DNA of 64,000 nucleotides from Streptomyces sp. MMBL 11-1 (lineage in GTDB: Bacteria; Actinomycetota; Actinomycetes; Streptomycetales; Streptomycetaceae). Where the stretch lies: positions 3,723,001 through 3,787,000 of the forward strand of contig NZ_CP117709.1 of assembly GCF_028622875.1 (NCBI RefSeq). Direction: 5' to 3'. The notes under the pieces were generated by a model that searched no databases, had not been told where the DNA came from, and was given only the letters and a program-made list of their open reading frames with translations. Positions 63,127 to 64,000 of this stretch are shown piece by piece; the stretch's first letter is position 1; every line of letters starts with the position of its first letter. Position numbers and translations under genes: made by a program.

Positions 63127-64000
63127 ATGGCCGCCGCGCTCACCCCCCAGCAGCTGTCCGAGACCCACCGGCCCACGCTCGACCAGGCCCTCGACGTGAT
63201 CAGTACCCGCGCGTACTGGTCGCCGCACCCCGAGCACCCGAAGGCCTACGGGGAGGGCGGCGCCCCGGGCAGCCTCGGCGCGGCCGAGGGCAAGGCCGCC
63301 TTCGACGCCGTCCTGAACACCCGTCTCGACCTGGGACAGCCCGGCACCGACGGCTGGACCGGCGGCGAGGTCTCGCCGTACGGGCCGCGGCTCGGCGTCG
63401 AGTATCCGCACGCCGACCTGGACGTCCTGCTTCCGGCGATGAAAGCCGGCACGGGCGCCTGGCGGGCGGCGGGGCCGGAGATCCGGGCCCTGGTCTGTCT
63501 GGAGATCCTGTCGCGGATCAGCGCCCGCACCCACGAGCTGGCCCACGCCGTGATGCACACGAGCGGCCAGGCGTTCATGATGGCGTTCCAGGCGGGCGGC
63601 CCGCACGCCCAGGACCGTGGCCTGGAGGCCGTCGCGTACGCCTACCGGGAGCAGGTCCGCACCCCGGACACCGCCGACTGGTCCAAGCCGCAGGGCAAGC
63701 GCGATCCGCTGAAGCTGCACAAGTCGTTCATCACGTCCGGCCGCGGCGTCGCGCTGCTCATCGGCTGCAACACGTTCCCCACGTGGAACGGCTATCCCGG
63801 CCTCTTCGCCTCCCTCGCCACCGGCAACCCGGTGCTGGTCAAGCCGCACCCGCGCGCCGTGCTTCCGCTGGCCCTCACGGTGTCCATCGCCCGCGAGGTG
63901 CTGAGCGAGGCGGGCTTCGACCCGAATCTGGTCGCGCTGGCCGCCGAGAGGCCCGGCGAGGGCATCGCCAAGACCCTCGCGGTCCGCCCCGAGATCCGGA
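63127..64000 (+). CDS. paaN: Phenylacetic acid degradation protein PaaN, N-terminal part (runs off the window)
   Basis: The frame is open from ATG 63127 to the end of the window (291 codons). It matches the PaaN aldehyde dehydrogenase of actinobacteria: LDQALDVISTRAYWSPHPEHPKAYGE, RLDLGQPGTDGWTGGEVSPYG, HTSGQAFMMAFQAGGPHAQDRGLEAVAYAY, and GRGVALLIGCNTFPTWNGYPGLFASLATGNPVLVKPHP. The last segment is the NAD-binding part, and the catalytic Cys/Glu lie beyond the window. It should oxidise the ring-cleaved phenylacetyl-CoA aldehyde. GAGGAG precedes the start. Confidence 0.9.
   Translation, partial: MAAALTPQQLSETHRPTLDQALDVISTRAYWSPHPEHPKAYGEGGAPGSLGAAEGKAAFDAVLNTRLDLGQPGTDGWTGGEVSPYGPRLGVEYPHADLDVLLPAMKAGTGAWRAAGPEIRALVCLEILSRISARTHELAHAVMHTSGQAFMMAFQAGGPHAQDRGLEAVAYAYREQVRTPDTADWSKPQGKRDPLKLHKSFITSGRGVALLIGCNTFPTWNGYPGLFASLATGNPVLVKPHPRAVLPLALTVSIAREVLSEAGFDPNLVALAAERPGEGIAKTLAVRPEIR

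Overview
The window is Streptomyces-like chromosome. It is very G+C rich, its genes carry purine-rich Shine-Dalgarno sites, and the gene set is typical of the genus (AfsR-like BTAD regulator, Bpa proteasome activator, DUF397/XRE/HATPase triad, two branched-chain 2-oxoacid dehydrogenase operons). Gene order matches the region I remember next to SCO3798 in S. coelicolor. Two exact 14-bp ParB sites (parS) fit a position not far from oriC.

Bases 1 to about 14,702 are one end of a phiC31-family prophage. At 14,683-14,702 the phiC31 attP left half meets the start of a host pirin-like gene, the gene that carries phiC31 attB in S. coelicolor. The phage part reads rightward. It holds an HNH nuclease fragment, a primase-helicase, a cytosine methyltransferase in two overlapping frames, a family A DNA polymerase and a sigma-factor-like protein. 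After these come a tRNA-like gene, many small proteins, a lipoprotein, a DUF2637 membrane protein, and a cluster of small, individually terminated genes next to the attachment site. Six copies of a GTCACCGACTCCCTT element each precede a gene and are probably phage promoters. Six palindromes with a TACTCAC/GTGAGTA core are probably repressor operators, and three of them lie inside terminator hairpins.

From 14.7 to about 40 kb lie an SseB-like protein, acyl-CoA dehydrogenase, Uma2 nuclease, M18 aminopeptidase, an AfsR-like regulator, a lipoprotein, a thioredoxin/NHL protein, a nitrilase-family hydrolase, a mycothiol-dependent enzyme, and a GntR/MFS pair. They are followed by a two-gene AAA ATPase plus PIN nuclease cassette (possible defence or toxin module), an ArsR/cation transporter pair, a K15-type penicillin-binding protein, the DUF397/XRE/HATPase triad, and the first bkd operon (E1alpha-E1beta-E2).

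From 40 to 64 kb come a NarL-type response regulator, a PPOX-like protein, a phosphotransferase, two divergent Ser/Thr kinases, a PadR regulator with an ABC transporter, Bpa, a quinone oxidoreductase, a K+ channel, MoeA and a MobA-like protein. The second bkd operon with a divergent Lrp regulator follows, then a TetR regulator divergent from paaN, which runs off the window. The operator-like sequence ACCGATYGTTCGGT occurs in front of both bkd2 and paaN, suggesting joint control of acyl-CoA-producing catabolism by that TetR protein.
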